Shown here piece after piece: positions 9,556 to 20,094 of a DNA stretch of 64,000 bases (the stretch's first letter is position 1; each line of letters starts with the position of its first letter). The translations under genes and the position numbers were made by a program. Origin of the DNA: Prorocentrum cordatum (Eukaryota; Sar; Dinophyceae; Prorocentrales; Prorocentraceae); assembly GCA_963575745.1 (NCBI GenBank), contig CAUYUJ010018646.1, positions 117,900 to 181,899 of the forward strand, in the 5' to 3' direction. The notes under the pieces were generated by a model. That model did no database searches. It had not been told where the DNA came from and was given only the letters and a program-made list of their open reading frames with translations.

Positions 9556-10190
9556 TCTTCGTTGCGTACTCCGCCCGGAGCTGGTCCAACCCCCCTTGTC
9601 GCTCTGGTTGATGGACAACATCTTGCACCGCCAGCGCGACCAGGGTGACGACCCGAACTTCAAAGCGCACCCCGGCCCCCGATTCAATGTTGGTTGGCAT
9701 CGACAGCGGGGCGCAGGATGTCGGCCAGTCGACAGACTGACACATCGCGGCACAGTCCGCCAACATGCAATTCGGCGCGGTGGGAGTCCACACACATCAG
9801 CGTAGAAGGAGCAGGATTTTGTCCATCAACCGTCCCCCTCGCCGCCCCATATCGGATGGGGCCAGGACAAGGATTAATCCGTTCCAGGGCCTTCCAAATT
9901 ACTCTCAGAGCGTTCCGGAACGCTCTGAGAAGGCTGCGGCGCCCCAGCCGCGGGATGTCAGAGATTCCCGATCTATTCTCACCCGAACTTCTCGACGCTT
10001 CGCGTAACCCTGCGAGGTGCGAACGTGTCTTGCAGGTGCGAACTGGCTGCCGACAGTGGTGGCTGTGTTCGCAAATTCGCTCCGTGCCGCATCCCGGACG
10101 CTGCGTCCGCTCCCTGACATTTGCCTAAGAGCCGCGAACCAAAAGTAACCCTACCAGCCCATCCAGAGACGATGCCCAGAGGAGTTGCCT
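9556..10190. other. Non-coding spacer with palindrome
   Basis: No gene recognised. It contains the 28-bp perfect palindrome at 9903-9930. Confidence 0.4.
9903..9930. repeat. 28-bp perfect palindrome
   Basis: The half-site TCTCAGAGCGTTCC (9903-9916) is followed directly by its exact reverse complement (9917-9930) with no spacer. Confidence 0.9.
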
Positions 10191-10209
10191 CGATCAGGTA
10201 AGTGGGCAG

Positions 10210-10915
10210 CACACAAAAAAAGGGTCCCTCTTGGAGCGCTCCTGGGACGCTCTTGGGCGCTCTTGAGGCCGTCTCGGGGCTCTCTTGAGCCTCTCTTGGA
10301 GCGTCTTGGTGCCTCGGGGAGCCTCTCGGGGCCTCTTGGGGGTCGCTAGGGAGCCTCTCGGAGGCCTCTTGGGCGCCTCTTCGGGCCTCCTGGGCACCTC
10401 TTGAGGCCCTCTTGAGGCGCTCTTGGGAGCCTCGAGGAGGAGGAGGAGGAGGAGGAGGAGGAGGAGGAGGAGGAGGAGGAGGAGGAGGAGGAGGAGGAGG
10501 AGGAGGGGAGTCCTGAATTAGCCCCCCCCCTCAGAAGCCTCCGACATCGCCTCTTGGGCCCCTCTTGGAGCGCTCTTAGGGCGCTCTTGGGCGTGCTTGG
10601 GGCCGTCTTGGGGCTCTCTTGGGCCTCTCTTGGGGCCCTCCTGGGCTCTCTTGGAGCCATCATGCGGCCTGGGAAGGCCATCGAAAGCAGCGAAACTGCG
10701 AGAAAGCACACCTCATTCTGATTTTATGCAATGGGTTTGGGCTTCTCGGGGGCCTCCGTGGAAGGCTCCATGGCAACTTGGAGCCGTCTTGGAACGGTCT
10801 TGGGGCCTCGTGGAGCATCTTGGGAACCATATTGAGCCAGCTAGGGCTATCTGGAGCCATCTTGGAGGTCATCTTGGGGTCTCGGAGGCGCCCTTGGAGC
10901 CGTCTTGGGCCCAAA
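10210..10915 (+). repeat. Degenerate CTTGG/GCCTCTTGG repeat, locus 1
   Basis: Imperfect short-period repeats of the type CTCTTGGGGCCTCTTGG, interrupted by a GGA tract at 10435-10507. A TCGAA..GCAGCGAAAC block near 10680 also occurs at the second locus (near 16893), so both loci belong to one dispersed family. Confidence 0.7.
10435..10507. repeat. GGA trinucleotide tract
   Basis: Near-perfect GGA repeat inside the degenerate repeat. Confidence 0.95.
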
Positions 10916-11912
10916 CGAATCATCGGACACCTCGCTCAATCCCACCTCCAGGTCCAGGGGAGGAGGTAGGTGGAGGGGTCAGGCTACCCATCCGCCCGCA
11001 AGCCGTCTTGCTCAATCCCATCCGCCCTCCCAACACATCAGTAACACCCGAGCCTCAGTATGTTCAGCGGTCGTCTTTGGATGGGCAGCTACTGTGAACC
11101 AAACCCGAGCCCATGTGCGCGACGCTGGGGCAAGGTGCGCCAGGCGTGCCAGGCGTACCACGCGCGCCAGGCATCCCTGAGGCCCGAGCGTGCCAGGCAC
11201 CCCTGGTGCGCCAGATGTGCCACGTGCCTCTGCCTGTGCCAGGTGTGTCGCATACTCCAGCCAGGTGCGCCACGTTCTGGGCACGTGCAGAGTGTGTCAG
11301 GTGCGCCTGCGCACGTGACAGCATACATCAGGAAAAATGTTGGCCCCCACCATCCATGCCGAAAGCCAATGCCCATCATTGTGTTTGGTGGGCCTGCGTA
11401 CAGCAGGCCATACGCCACCACTTGACAGTGATCGCGGGGTGGCCGCGCATGATCCAGATTTGCCGCGAGGTGCATTTTGTATTGTTTGTTTTTTTGTCAG
11501 GGTCGGTCGCCCTGCGCGCAGCAGGGAATATGCTGACACCCCCGCCGTCCCTATCAAGAAACAGTACAAAGTGCTCGCGGGCCTCACGAACATGACTCCA
11601 GACTTTGGCCCAGAGTGTAGCTGCATTGTTTTCGTCAGGAATGGTGGGGAGGGTGATGGCCCTCATGGTATTCTCATTGTTCCTGGTTGGCGCCGGTCGC
11701 CTGTGGGGAGGGGGTGTACACTAATAGGGGGCAGGGATAGCCCCCTCCCCGAAGGGGAAGAAGGGGATTGGAGGGGAAAGCCCTCTAGGCCACCTATACG
11801 CCCAGAGGGCGGATGGGATTTGTCCTCGTCCTGGCTCCGTCCTACCAGAGGGCCCCCCCCTCCTCCCCTCCAAGTCCGGCCGGGCTGGGCGCGCGCGCTC
11901 CCTGGGGTGGCC
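10916..11912. other. Spacer with CGCCAGG-type short repeats
   Basis: At 11125-11300 short degenerate units built on GTGCGCCAGG / GTGCCAGG recur about every 10-12 nt. No gene is recognised in the rest. Confidence 0.45.
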
Positions 11913-11968
11913 CCGATGATCGGAACGGCTCCGCAGGCACCGGGCGCGGGCTCTCTGGGGCTCGGGGG
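11913..11968. repeat. 56-bp direct repeat flanking a foldback, left copy
   Basis: Identical by eye to 12182-12237 (offset 269). It starts CCGATGATCGGAACGG. Confidence 0.85.
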
Positions 11969-12181
11969 TCTGCACGAACGAGATGGGCACGGAAAGAGTG
12001 GGTACCATGCTCAACAGCAGTTCCTGTTCATTTTGAACAGGACTCGCTGTCCGCGCCGCCGCGGCCTGTGTACATTTGAGACAGGAGGCCGCCCGCCCAA
12101 CAGCGGCCGCTGTTGGTTTGGGACAACATTTGCTGTTGGGCATTGTACCCATTTTTTCGGTACCCATTTCGGGCGTCCAAA
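11969..12181. mobile_element. 213-bp foldback element between 56-bp direct repeats
   Basis: The interval is largely self-complementary. A left-arm block containing GTGGGTACCATGC and CAACAGCA (about 11985-12020) is mirrored by 12127-12176. It also holds a perfect 20-bp palindrome (12097-12116, half-site CCAACAGCGG) and a CCTGTTC/GAACAGG hairpin. It sits exactly between two 56-bp direct repeats, as an insertion with an unusually long duplication would. There is no coding capacity. Confidence 0.6.
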
Positions 12182-12237
12182 CCGATGATCGGAACGGCTC
12201 CGCAGGCACCGGGCGCGGGCTCTCTGGGGCTCGGGGG
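12182..12237. repeat. 56-bp direct repeat flanking a foldback, right copy
   Basis: Second copy of 11913-11968, directly abutting the foldback. Confidence 0.85.
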
Positions 12238-12488
12238 GGTCGTCGGCGGCACCGCGACGGGCGCTCGCTGCGGGGTGGAGCGGGGCTTCGGCTTGCATCT
12301 GATCTACGCTGGCCCCTTGCGGGTGGCCTGGGATGCTCTTGGCCGGCGCCGCCCTGATCTCCTGGAACTTCGTCTCGCCGCGGCCCGTGCAGTGCTTGCA
12401 GTGCCTCACGAGCGACGGACTTCTCTGTATCCGCGCCCTCGCCGGCTGAATTCCGAGCGCGATCCCGCGGTTGCAGGGTCGCACGATG

Positions 12489-12685
12489 CTCGGGTCGGGC
12501 GAAAGGGGGGGTTTGTGAAAGGGGGGGTTACGAAATCTGCTGCATGTAGCTGGTTTCGGCCCCGCCGCCGGGCCCATTCCTCGATACATAGCCGCCTCCG
12601 GCGCCGGGAGGCGCCGGGAAAATCAGCTACGTGAGCTGATTCTCAAACCCCCCCTTTGCTACCCCCCCCTTTCGCCCGACCCGAG
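12489..12685. mobile_element. MITE-like element with 23-bp terminal inverted repeats
   Basis: The left end 12489-12511 and right end 12663-12685 are exact inverted repeats (CTCGGGTCGGGCGAAA followed by seven G). A second, looser inverted G-run lies inside each. The element is flanked by ATG on both sides (12486-12488 and 12686-12688), a possible 3-bp target duplication. An inner hairpin (AATCAGCT/AGCTGATT) lies near 12620-12641. There is no coding capacity. Confidence 0.7.
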
Positions 12686-13251
12686 ATGCGCTCCGTGTGG
12701 GGCGTCCGCGAAAGAACGCCCCGTATCCGTGGGGTCGCGGATTCGGATACGATTACCGCCCACGAGTTGCGGGCATTGAGCTGCACGGGTGGGTGGGTTC
12801 GCGTCGCGCAGCAGTGGCCTGGGCGATGATTAGTAAGGTGACTCCCAGGCTTGATCTTGGGCGTCGTCGGTGAGATTTTGTGATCGCCCTCTTCAAAGCC
12901 CTTCCCGTCGGCAGAGCATTTGTTTGCAGATAGTTTTCCTCGCGTTTTTTTCGAAATTGCAATCCTGCATTCCTTCGGCAGCGTGGCAGGGAAGCCCCAC
13001 TGCCGCGCGGGATGACGTGGGATGGCGCGGGAATGAAGGGAACACAACACACCCCGACTCACATTACTGTCGTTTACTAAACAACCCTGGGCGTTCACTA
13101 ACAGTACGTAGTTCTGCCCTGTTCGGTTCCTTCCCTAGATGCTTTCGCCACAGGGCTTCGCTTGTAGGTTTTTCCCAACCATCCTGTGGTGTTGGGTCCT
13201 CGTTTTGAAGAGACAGCGCCCCGCGTCACTCCTTCCTCCCGCTGCCTCCTC
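12686..13251. other. Non-coding spacer
   Basis: No gene, RNA or repeat recognised. Confidence 0.4.
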
Positions 13252-13323
13252 CCTCCTCCTCCTCCTCCTCCTCCTCCTCCTCCTCCTCCTCCTCCTCCTC
13301 CTCCTCCTCCTCCTCCCCTCCTC
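13252..13323. repeat. TCC trinucleotide tract
   Basis: Near-perfect CCT repeat with short interruptions at its edges. Confidence 0.95.
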
Positions 13324-13354
13324 CCTGCGTTTCAACCACCCAGTACAGCGTTTC

Positions 13355-14716
13355 TTGGCCCCATAGGGAGCTCCACCGAAGGCACCAGTGGCAGGGTTCG
13401 CATGGCGGCCTCGGGCCATTTCGGCACACCCCTCACGAGGATCGTGGCCCCATAGGGAGCTTCACCGAAGGCTCCAGTGGCAGGGTTCGCATGGCGTCCT
13501 CGGGCCATTTCGGCACACCCTTCACAAGGATCGTGGCCCCATAGGGAGCTCCACCGAAGGCTCCAGTGGCAGGGTTCGCATGGCGGCCTCGGGCCATTTC
13601 GGCACACCCCTCACGAGGATCGTGGCCCCATAAGGAGCTCCACCGAAGGTCCCCAGTGGCAGGGTTTGCATGGCGGCCTCGGGCCATTTCGGCACCCCTC
13701 CCGAGGATCGTGGCCCCACAGGGAGCTCCACCGAAGGTCCCAGCGGCAGGATTCGCATGGCGGCCTCGGGCCATTTCGGCACACCCCTCACGAGGATCGT
13801 GGCCCCATGGGGAGCTCCACCGAAGGCCCCCAGTGGCAGGGTTTGCATGGCGGCCTCGGGCCATTTCGGCACACCCCTCACGAGGATCGTGGCCCCATAG
13901 GGAGCTCCACCGAAGGCGCCAGTGGCAGGGTTCGCATGGCGGCCTCGGGCCATTTCGGCACACCCCTCACGAGGATCGTGGCCCCACAGGGAGCTCCACC
14001 GAAGGCGCCAGTGGCAGGGTTTGCATGGCGGCCTCGGGCCATTTCGGCGCACCCCTCACGAGGATCGTGGCCCCATAGAGAGCTCCACCGAAGCCCCCAG
14101 TGGCAGGGTTCGCATGGCGGCCTCGGGCCATTTCGGCACACCCCTCACGAGGATCGTGGCCCCATAGGGAGCTTCACCGAAGGCCTCAGTGGCAGGGTTC
14201 GCATGGCAGCCTCGGGCCGTTTCGGCACACCCCTCACGAGGATCGTGGCCCCACAGGGAGCTCCACTGAAAGCGCCAGTGGCAGGGTTCGCAAGGCGGCC
14301 CCGGGCCATTTCGGCACACCTCTCACGAGGATCGTGGCCCCATAGTTGTGCTGCTTCAACAACCGCGCCTGGGCGTCGTACTCTGCCTTGTCGACGTGCA
14401 GCGCCACTTCCCCCCTCATGGCTCTCAAAGCCCTCTCCTGGCCCCATGGGGAGCTCCACCGAAGGTCCCAGCGGCAGGGTTCGCATGGCGGCCTCGGGCC
14501 ATTTCGGCACACCCCTCACGAGGATCGTGGCCCCATGGGGAGCTCCACCGAAGGCACCCAGTGGCAGGGTTTGCATGGCGGCCTCGGGCCATTTCGGCAC
14601 ACCCCTCACGAGGATCGTGGCCCCATAGAGAGCTCCACCGAAGCCCCCAGTGGCAGGGTTCGCATGGCGGCCTCGGGCCAGTGCGGCGCACCCCTCACGA
14701 GGATCGTGGCCCCATA
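13355..14716 (-). repeat. 89-bp tandem array (about 15 units)
   Basis: The ATCGTGGCCCC landmark recurs at 13441, 13530, 13619, 13707, 13796, 13886, 13975, 14064, 14153, 14242, 14331, 14524, 14614 and 14703, a spacing of 88-90 nt. The single 193-nt step (14331 to 14524) holds an inserted exon fragment. Units are very similar, so the array is young or homogenised. The long open frames on both strands reflect the repeat. A diverged relative lies inverted at about 19.1-19.95 kb. Confidence 0.95.
14343..14446 (-). pseudogene. Exon fragment copied inside the 89-bp array
   Basis: About 100 nt nearly identical to part of 14715-14815 interrupt the array. The minus strand encodes ERALRAM..EVALHVDKAEY, the same peptide as in the fuller exon to the right. 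It looks like a by-product of tandem expansion. Confidence 0.75.
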
Positions 14717-14718
14717 GT

Positions 14719-14925
14719 TGTGCTGCTTCAACAACCGCGCCTGGGCGTCGTACTCTGCCTTGTCGACGTGCAACGCCACTTCCTCCCTCATGGCTCTCAA
14801 AGCCCTCTCCTGCTTCTGCTCCTCGGTCAGAGGGACGCCGTCCTTGTCGTCGTCGGTGCCCGCGAAGACGGCCACGAACGTGTTCCTGAGCATGTCGGGC
14901 TCTGGCGGGAAGCCGTGGCCACATA
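14719..14925 (-). CDS. Candidate exon of an unidentified minus-strand gene
   Basis: The minus strand reads PPEPDMLRNTFVAVFAG, an acidic DDDKDG segment with a weak EF-hand-like look, then EEQKQERALRAM and VALHVDKAEYDAQARLLK. Codon-like composition and the copying of part of it into the array support a coding origin. It is flanked on the left by the 89-bp array and on the right by a short piece resembling the unit's end (GCTCCCTATGTGGCC on the minus strand). No other exon of the gene was found and the function is unknown. Confidence 0.45.
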
Positions 14926-15315
14926 GGGAGCGCGGGCGAACATGGTATTCACAACTGCGGTATTCACAACTGCATATGGTTGGGCCCTTCGCCAGGCTAA
15001 TGTTATGTTTTGCTCGTTTGCGCTTCCTGCCTTTTCTGGGATATGTCACCGTCCTGTAGCAACCAACGTCATCGTCTACTGGGTACCTATACGGGCGGCG
15101 CTGAGATAGGGGTCGAGGATTGCAGAATGTTGCAGTGAGTTTAACCGTGTCGGTTCTCTGGGGGGGGGTTCTTTTGTTGTTGCTGCAGCTGCTGCTGGTC
15201 CTCGGCCTCTCCTTCCTTAGCAATTACTCCATATGGCTACTACTCTCCTCTCTCCCCTGAAGTTGTCTGGAAGATCTCCCGTCCCCTCTTGCGTGCTGGT
15301 TTAACGCGAGATTGG

Positions 15316-15318
<3 letters not shown>
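14926..15318. other. Non-coding spacer
   Basis: No gene seen. A short GTATTCACAACTGC direct repeat lies at about 14943-14973. Confidence 0.4.

Positions 15319-15409
<91 letters not shown>
15319..15409. repeat. 91-nt T homopolymer
   Basis: Uninterrupted T run followed by ATT and TA repeats (15410-15436). Length is uncertain in any assembly. It could be the poly(A) side of a minus-strand retrocopy, but no retrogene was recognised next to it. Confidence 0.9.
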
Positions 15410-15411
<2 letters not shown>

Positions 15412-15584
15412 TATTATTATTTATATATATATATACATTTGTTCTGGCGAATCCGATAGTTTTTAGTGTTTCGGAAACAGTGCTATCGTTGCAGCGTGGG
15501 CCTCATTTTCGGATCGGCGCTGTGTTCCCGTCGTTCACAATTGCGCTCTCGACCCAGCGTGGGCAACTTTCGTGGATCCCATAG

Positions 15585-16115
15585 GTTTCGCAGGCCCCAC
15601 AGGTCTGGCAGGTCTTGCAGGCCCCGCATATCCCACAGGACCCACAGGTCGTCCCACAGGTTCCACAGGTACCACAGGCCTGACAGGTTCCACAGGTCCC
15701 GTAGGTCACGCACGTGTCGCATGTCTTGCATGTCCCACAGGTCCCACAGGTCCCACAGGTCCGACAGGTCCCGCGGGCTACAGGTCCCACAGGTGTCGCA
15801 TGCCCACGGCCCCTTGAGTCCCACAGGTCCCGTCGGTGCTACAGGTCCCACAGGTTCCGCAGGTCTCACAAGTCCCACAGTTCCCACAGGTCCCGCAGGT
15901 GTCGCAGATCTCACAGTCCCCACATGCCACAAAGGTGGCACAGGTCCCACAAGTCCCGAAGATCTCACATGTCCCGCAGGTCAACAATTTCAACCTGCCC
16001 CCACAGGTCCCACGTGTCCCACACGCCCCACTAGCTACAAAAATCCCACAGGTTCCACAGGTCCCACAGATCGCACCAGTCACCAGTCCCAGTTCCCACC
16101 TGCCTCACAGGTCCC
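15585..16115. repeat. Degenerate 9-bp CCCACAGGT minisatellite
   Basis: About 500 nt of imperfect CCCACAGGT units. Apparent Gly/Thr/Cys- or Val/Pro/Gln-rich frames in all phases follow from the repeat. Confidence 0.9.
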
Positions 16116-16610
16116 ACATCTCACCTTTGCTGCTATTAGGGTGCTTTGCTGGGGCCTTGCTGGTTTACTGGAGTTCCAGGTCGGCTATGGCACGCGTCTG
16201 CGGATAGAGAAAGCATCAGCGCAATGGGAAGGGATGGGGAGGGAGTGATCGGATGTCAGATGTGTCGCGAGCGCACCCGGCTTGCCTTATCCTCCTCTTC
16301 CTCCTTTTCCTCTCTATTCGGGCATGTGGGCTCGCGAACGCTGCCGACATTGGTTACGACAGTATGTATATCCACAACGTGACGGCCCACCTCACTGCCT
16401 CTTCACGTGCCCAAGTGGCCTGGTTGGCAAACGGAAGTGGTCATGCTGACAGGTTTGCTTAGTTTGGTGCTCGTCGTCATCCTGTTGATGGAGCGGTAGT
16501 GGAACGTCTGAGTAGGTCACGACTTGTAAGATTAAGAATGATCGTACGAATACCTGACCAGAAGGAGGAAGGCACGCCTTCGGCATGCCCTCTCTGCGCG
16601 CCCGATATTG
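16116..16610. other. Non-coding spacer
   Basis: Nothing recognisable. Confidence 0.4.
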
Positions 16611-17110
16611 CTCCTCATCGCTGTTCACGGGAAGCCTCTTGGGGGCTTGCTGGGGCATTTTGAAGCCGCGTTGGCGGCCCCGGGGGTCATTTTGGGGCGG
16701 AGGAGTCGACATGTCAGCTCTGGTTCCCTCTCTTAGGCACCTACCTCGTGGGGCGCTCTTGGACTGTCATCGTGGGCTTCGTGGGCCGTCTTGGGGCCCT
16801 CTTGAGCGGTCTAGTGGCCCTCTGGGGCCGTCTTGACGATCTCTTGGGGGTCTCCGGGAGGCGTCTTGGGTTGTTTCAGGCCGTCGGAACTTCGAAGGCA
16901 GCAGCGAAACACCAATGTCTTGGCCTCTTCAGTTTTGGGCCTTGTTGAGGCCATCTTGAGCGCTCTTGGAGCGCTGTTGGATCGTTTCTATTTCCTCTTA
17001 GGCCTCTATTAAGGCGCCTTGGGGTTATCTTAGTCTGTCCGTGAGGCCGTCTTGAGGCCTCCTGGAGGCCCCCAGGAGGAGGTGTAAATTTGCCGGCCGA
17101 TCTCTTGGAG
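16611..17110 (+). repeat. Degenerate CTTGG repeat, locus 2
   Basis: Same style and orientation as 10210-10915, including the TCGAAGGCAGCAGCGAAAC block near 16893 and a GGAGGAGGT end near 17070. Confidence 0.65.
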
Positions 17111-17159
17111 GTTGTCTCTGGGCCCGGGCCCCGCCTGTTTACGCAGATGTGTGTATTCA

Positions 17160-18356
17160 TAAGTGTGTATGTGTGTGTTTGTGGTGACGAAGAGTAGTTA
17201 TATGTGTAGACAGGTTAGATTGCTTGTTTTTTTTCTCGCTCTCTCTCTCTCTGTCTTTCTCTCGGCAATGAATGCGATAAGCTTCGTTACAGGATATTAT
17301 GTTTGTATATATATATATATATATATATTCATATATACATATATATATGTTTGGATATACACAGATGCTGTTACATGTAATTAGTTAGTTCGTGAGTTCC
17401 GCTGCTTGTGCTTATGTGTGTATGTGTGTATACATGTAGGCATGTATTTCTGCATGTCTCTCTGTATGCCTGCATGCTTGTAGTCATATGCTTATGCGTG
17501 CATGTATGTTTGTATTCATGTACATGCGTACGCATTCATGTATGTTTGTTTGTATGTATGCATGTATGCATGCATATAGATGTGCATATGGGAATGATGG
17601 TTTTGTGTGTATGCCTGCAAGTATGTGTATACGTATGTGCGTATGTATGTATGTATGCATGCATGCATGCATGCATGCATGTCTGCATACATGTATATAT
17701 TTACGTATGGATTGAGGTATGGTTGTATACATGCATGTGTACATGTATGTTTTATGCGTGCGTGTACGGATGAATGTATGTATGCATGTATGTATGTACT
17801 TATGCGTGGATGGTGAAATCATGTATGCATGCATGCATGCATGTATGTATGTATGCATGTATATATGCATGGATACATGCATGTATGCATGCATGCATGC
17901 ATGCATGCATGTATGTATGTATGTATGTATGTAAATATATACGTATGTATGTATGTATGTATGCATGCATGCATGCATGCATGTATGTATGTATGTATGT
18001 ATGCATGTATGTACGTATGCATGCATGCATGTCTGCATGCATGCATGCATGCATGCATGCATGCATGTATGCATGTATGCATGTATGCATGTATGCATGT
18101 ATGCATGTATGCATGTATGCATGTATGCATGTATGTATGTACGTATGTATGTGTTCATGTCTGTATGTATGTATGTATGTGTGTATGTGTGTATGTGTGT
18201 ATGTGCGTATGTATGTATGTGTGTGCGCATGTCTGCATCTATCCACCTATCTATCTATATATATATATATATATATAGCTATATATATATGTATATACGT
18301 ATGCATGTTTATTAGTGTGTGCATATACGCATTCATGTATGTATGTATGCATGCCG
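17160..18356. repeat. GTAT/GCAT tetranucleotide tract 1
   Basis: About 1.2 kb of imperfect ATGT/ATGC repeats with GTGT and TA stretches (TA runs near 17308-17348 and 18256-18296). The Met/Tyr/Val/Cys and His/Thr/Tyr/Ile frames are repeat by-products. Confidence 0.95.
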
Positions 18357-18419
18357 GGCTATCGGGGGGCCAGTGTCTTGGCCAGACGCTCTCGTGGATT
18401 TCCCCCTCCTTCTGCTCAC

Positions 18420-18965
18420 GACATTCTTGACCCCCTGTGGGGCCTCCCCCCGCCGCACAAAACAGCTCCTGCGGCCACCAAGAAACGATCAGAGCGGCCT
18501 GACAACAGGGCCGAAGACACCCGAAAATTGTTTCAAGACGGCCCAGGAGGTCCCGAAGACGTCCCAAGAAGCTCCAAGATGCGCCTTGAGAGGGCCCCAG
18601 GAGGCCAACACTGCATGTTCGCATTTTGGGTCTTACCAGCATCCACAACGGCCCAAGAAGCGCAAATATCGCCCCAAGACGGCCCAAGATGCCCCTAGGA
18701 GGGCCCCAGGACGGCCCAGTAGTGCCACAAAACGGTCAAAGAGGCGCCCAAGACAGCCCTACAGGACCCCAAGAGGGATCCAAGAGGGGGAGTTTCAACC
18801 GACATTTCGAGCCCTCCGCTTCCAGTGGGCCCCTTGTCCGCCAGCAGGCCCGCAAGAGGCCCTCCAAGGGCCCCAAAAGAGGCTTCAAAAGGTCCCCAAA
18901 TGCCCCCCCCAAGAGGCCCCAAGAAGCTTTCAAAGACGCTCCACGAGGTGCCCGAGAATCGTGCC
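18420..18965 (-). repeat. Degenerate CTTGG repeat, locus 3 (inverted)
   Basis: The plus strand shows CCAAGAGGCCCC-type units, the reverse complement of loci 1 and 2. Confidence 0.6.
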
Positions 18966-19089
18966 ACCAGATCCCGAACTACAGGGTATCCAAGATTCCT
19001 CTGGCCCAAAATTCAGGCACAGTTGTGGTATGGGCCGAAGGCCATTGATAAGCAACCACTTGGCTTGGCGACGAACCCATCCCTATTCA

Positions 19090-19950
19090 GTCATGTATAG
19101 CCAAGCGCGCGGGTCTCTCTTCGTACACTGCGCGCCGCGGGGCGATGCGGGAAGCGGGCTGCTGCGGAACACGCGTGCACGGGTGAGCTGGACTCCTTTT
19201 GATTGGGCACGATCCGCTTGAAGGGTGTACCGAGCAATTCGGATGCCCCCGAGCGAACACGCCCACTGAGGCCGCAGGTGGACCTCCTCCGGGCACGACC
19301 CGTGCGAGGCATGTTCCGAAATGTGTGTGTGGGTGGGGGGGCGCCATGCGAAGTTGCCCATTGGTGCCATAGGTGGAGCTCCTTTTGAGGCATGATTCGC
19401 ATGACGGGTGTGCCGACATAGGCGGGGGGGCGCTGTACCAACCTTGTCTCTGAGCCTTTAGGTTGTGTTCCTTGTGTTCACGATTCGCGTGATGGGGTGT
19501 GCCGCAATGGGTGAGGGGGCGCAATTCGAACCTTGCCTCTAGGGCCATAGGTAGGCGGAGATCCCTGTGGGCCACGATCCGTGCGAGAGGTGTGCCGAAG
19601 TAAGCGGGGGCGGAGGGGCCGCATGCGAACCTTGCTCCTGGGACCGTCCGTGGAACTCTGTGCGGGCCACGATTGATCCGTGTGAGAGGTGTGTGTGTCG
19701 AAGTAAGCCGGGCGACGCTATGAAGCCTACCTCTCATGCAGCATATTTGCTGGGCGCGATCCGCGTGATGGGCGCGCCACTTTGCGAACCTTATTCGGGG
19801 ACGTAGGTGGAGTTCCCTGTGGGGCGCGGTCCCTTTGAGGGGTATGCCGGCATGGGCGGGGGGACGCTTAGCCAAGCACTTATCTGAGGCCGTCGGTGGA
19901 GCTCCCTGAGCGGCACGATCCGTGTGACACTGTATGACCTCTGACGCCGA
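19090..19950 (+). repeat. Diverged array related to the 89-bp family
   Basis: Several imperfect units with the order GGAGCTCCCTGTGGG..CACGATCCGTG..GAGGTGTGCCG..CATGCGAACCTTG..AGGT. This is the same order as the minus strand of the 13.4-14.7 kb unit. Units differ in length and sequence, so this is an old copy of the family in the opposite orientation. Confidence 0.7.
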
Positions 19951-20094
19951 ACACTTTAGACTACAACCAGAACTTGCTAGATCCTAGGCTCGCGCGAAGC
20001 GCGCGTGGTTCCAGCATGCATATGTCTGCTTATATGCCCGCGTTGGTGGACAGGTGCGCATGTATGAATGCCCGTACGCATTTCTGTAGGCGTG

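Noticed and set aside
13405-13440. CGGGCCATTTCGGCACA in each 89-bp unit resembles the dinoflagellate spliced leader
   Set aside because: Only part of the leader is similar and the middle and end differ, so it is most likely chance. A true leader match and a donor site would be needed.
13355-14716. 89-bp array as a CRISPR-like array
   Set aside because: There are no alternating variable spacers: the whole unit is conserved, and the context is eukaryotic.
15319-15409. T91 run as poly(A) tail of a minus-strand retrogene
   Set aside because: The flanking sequence that would be the retrogene body is ATT/TA and CCCACAGGT repeat. No spliced-gene copy or target duplication was found.
17408-18430. 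Long Met/Tyr/Val/Cys and His/Thr/Tyr/Ile open frames on both strands
   Set aside because: They follow directly from GTAT/GCAT repeats, and every frame is equally open. The same applies to 20.1-20.8 and 21.3-22.1 kb.
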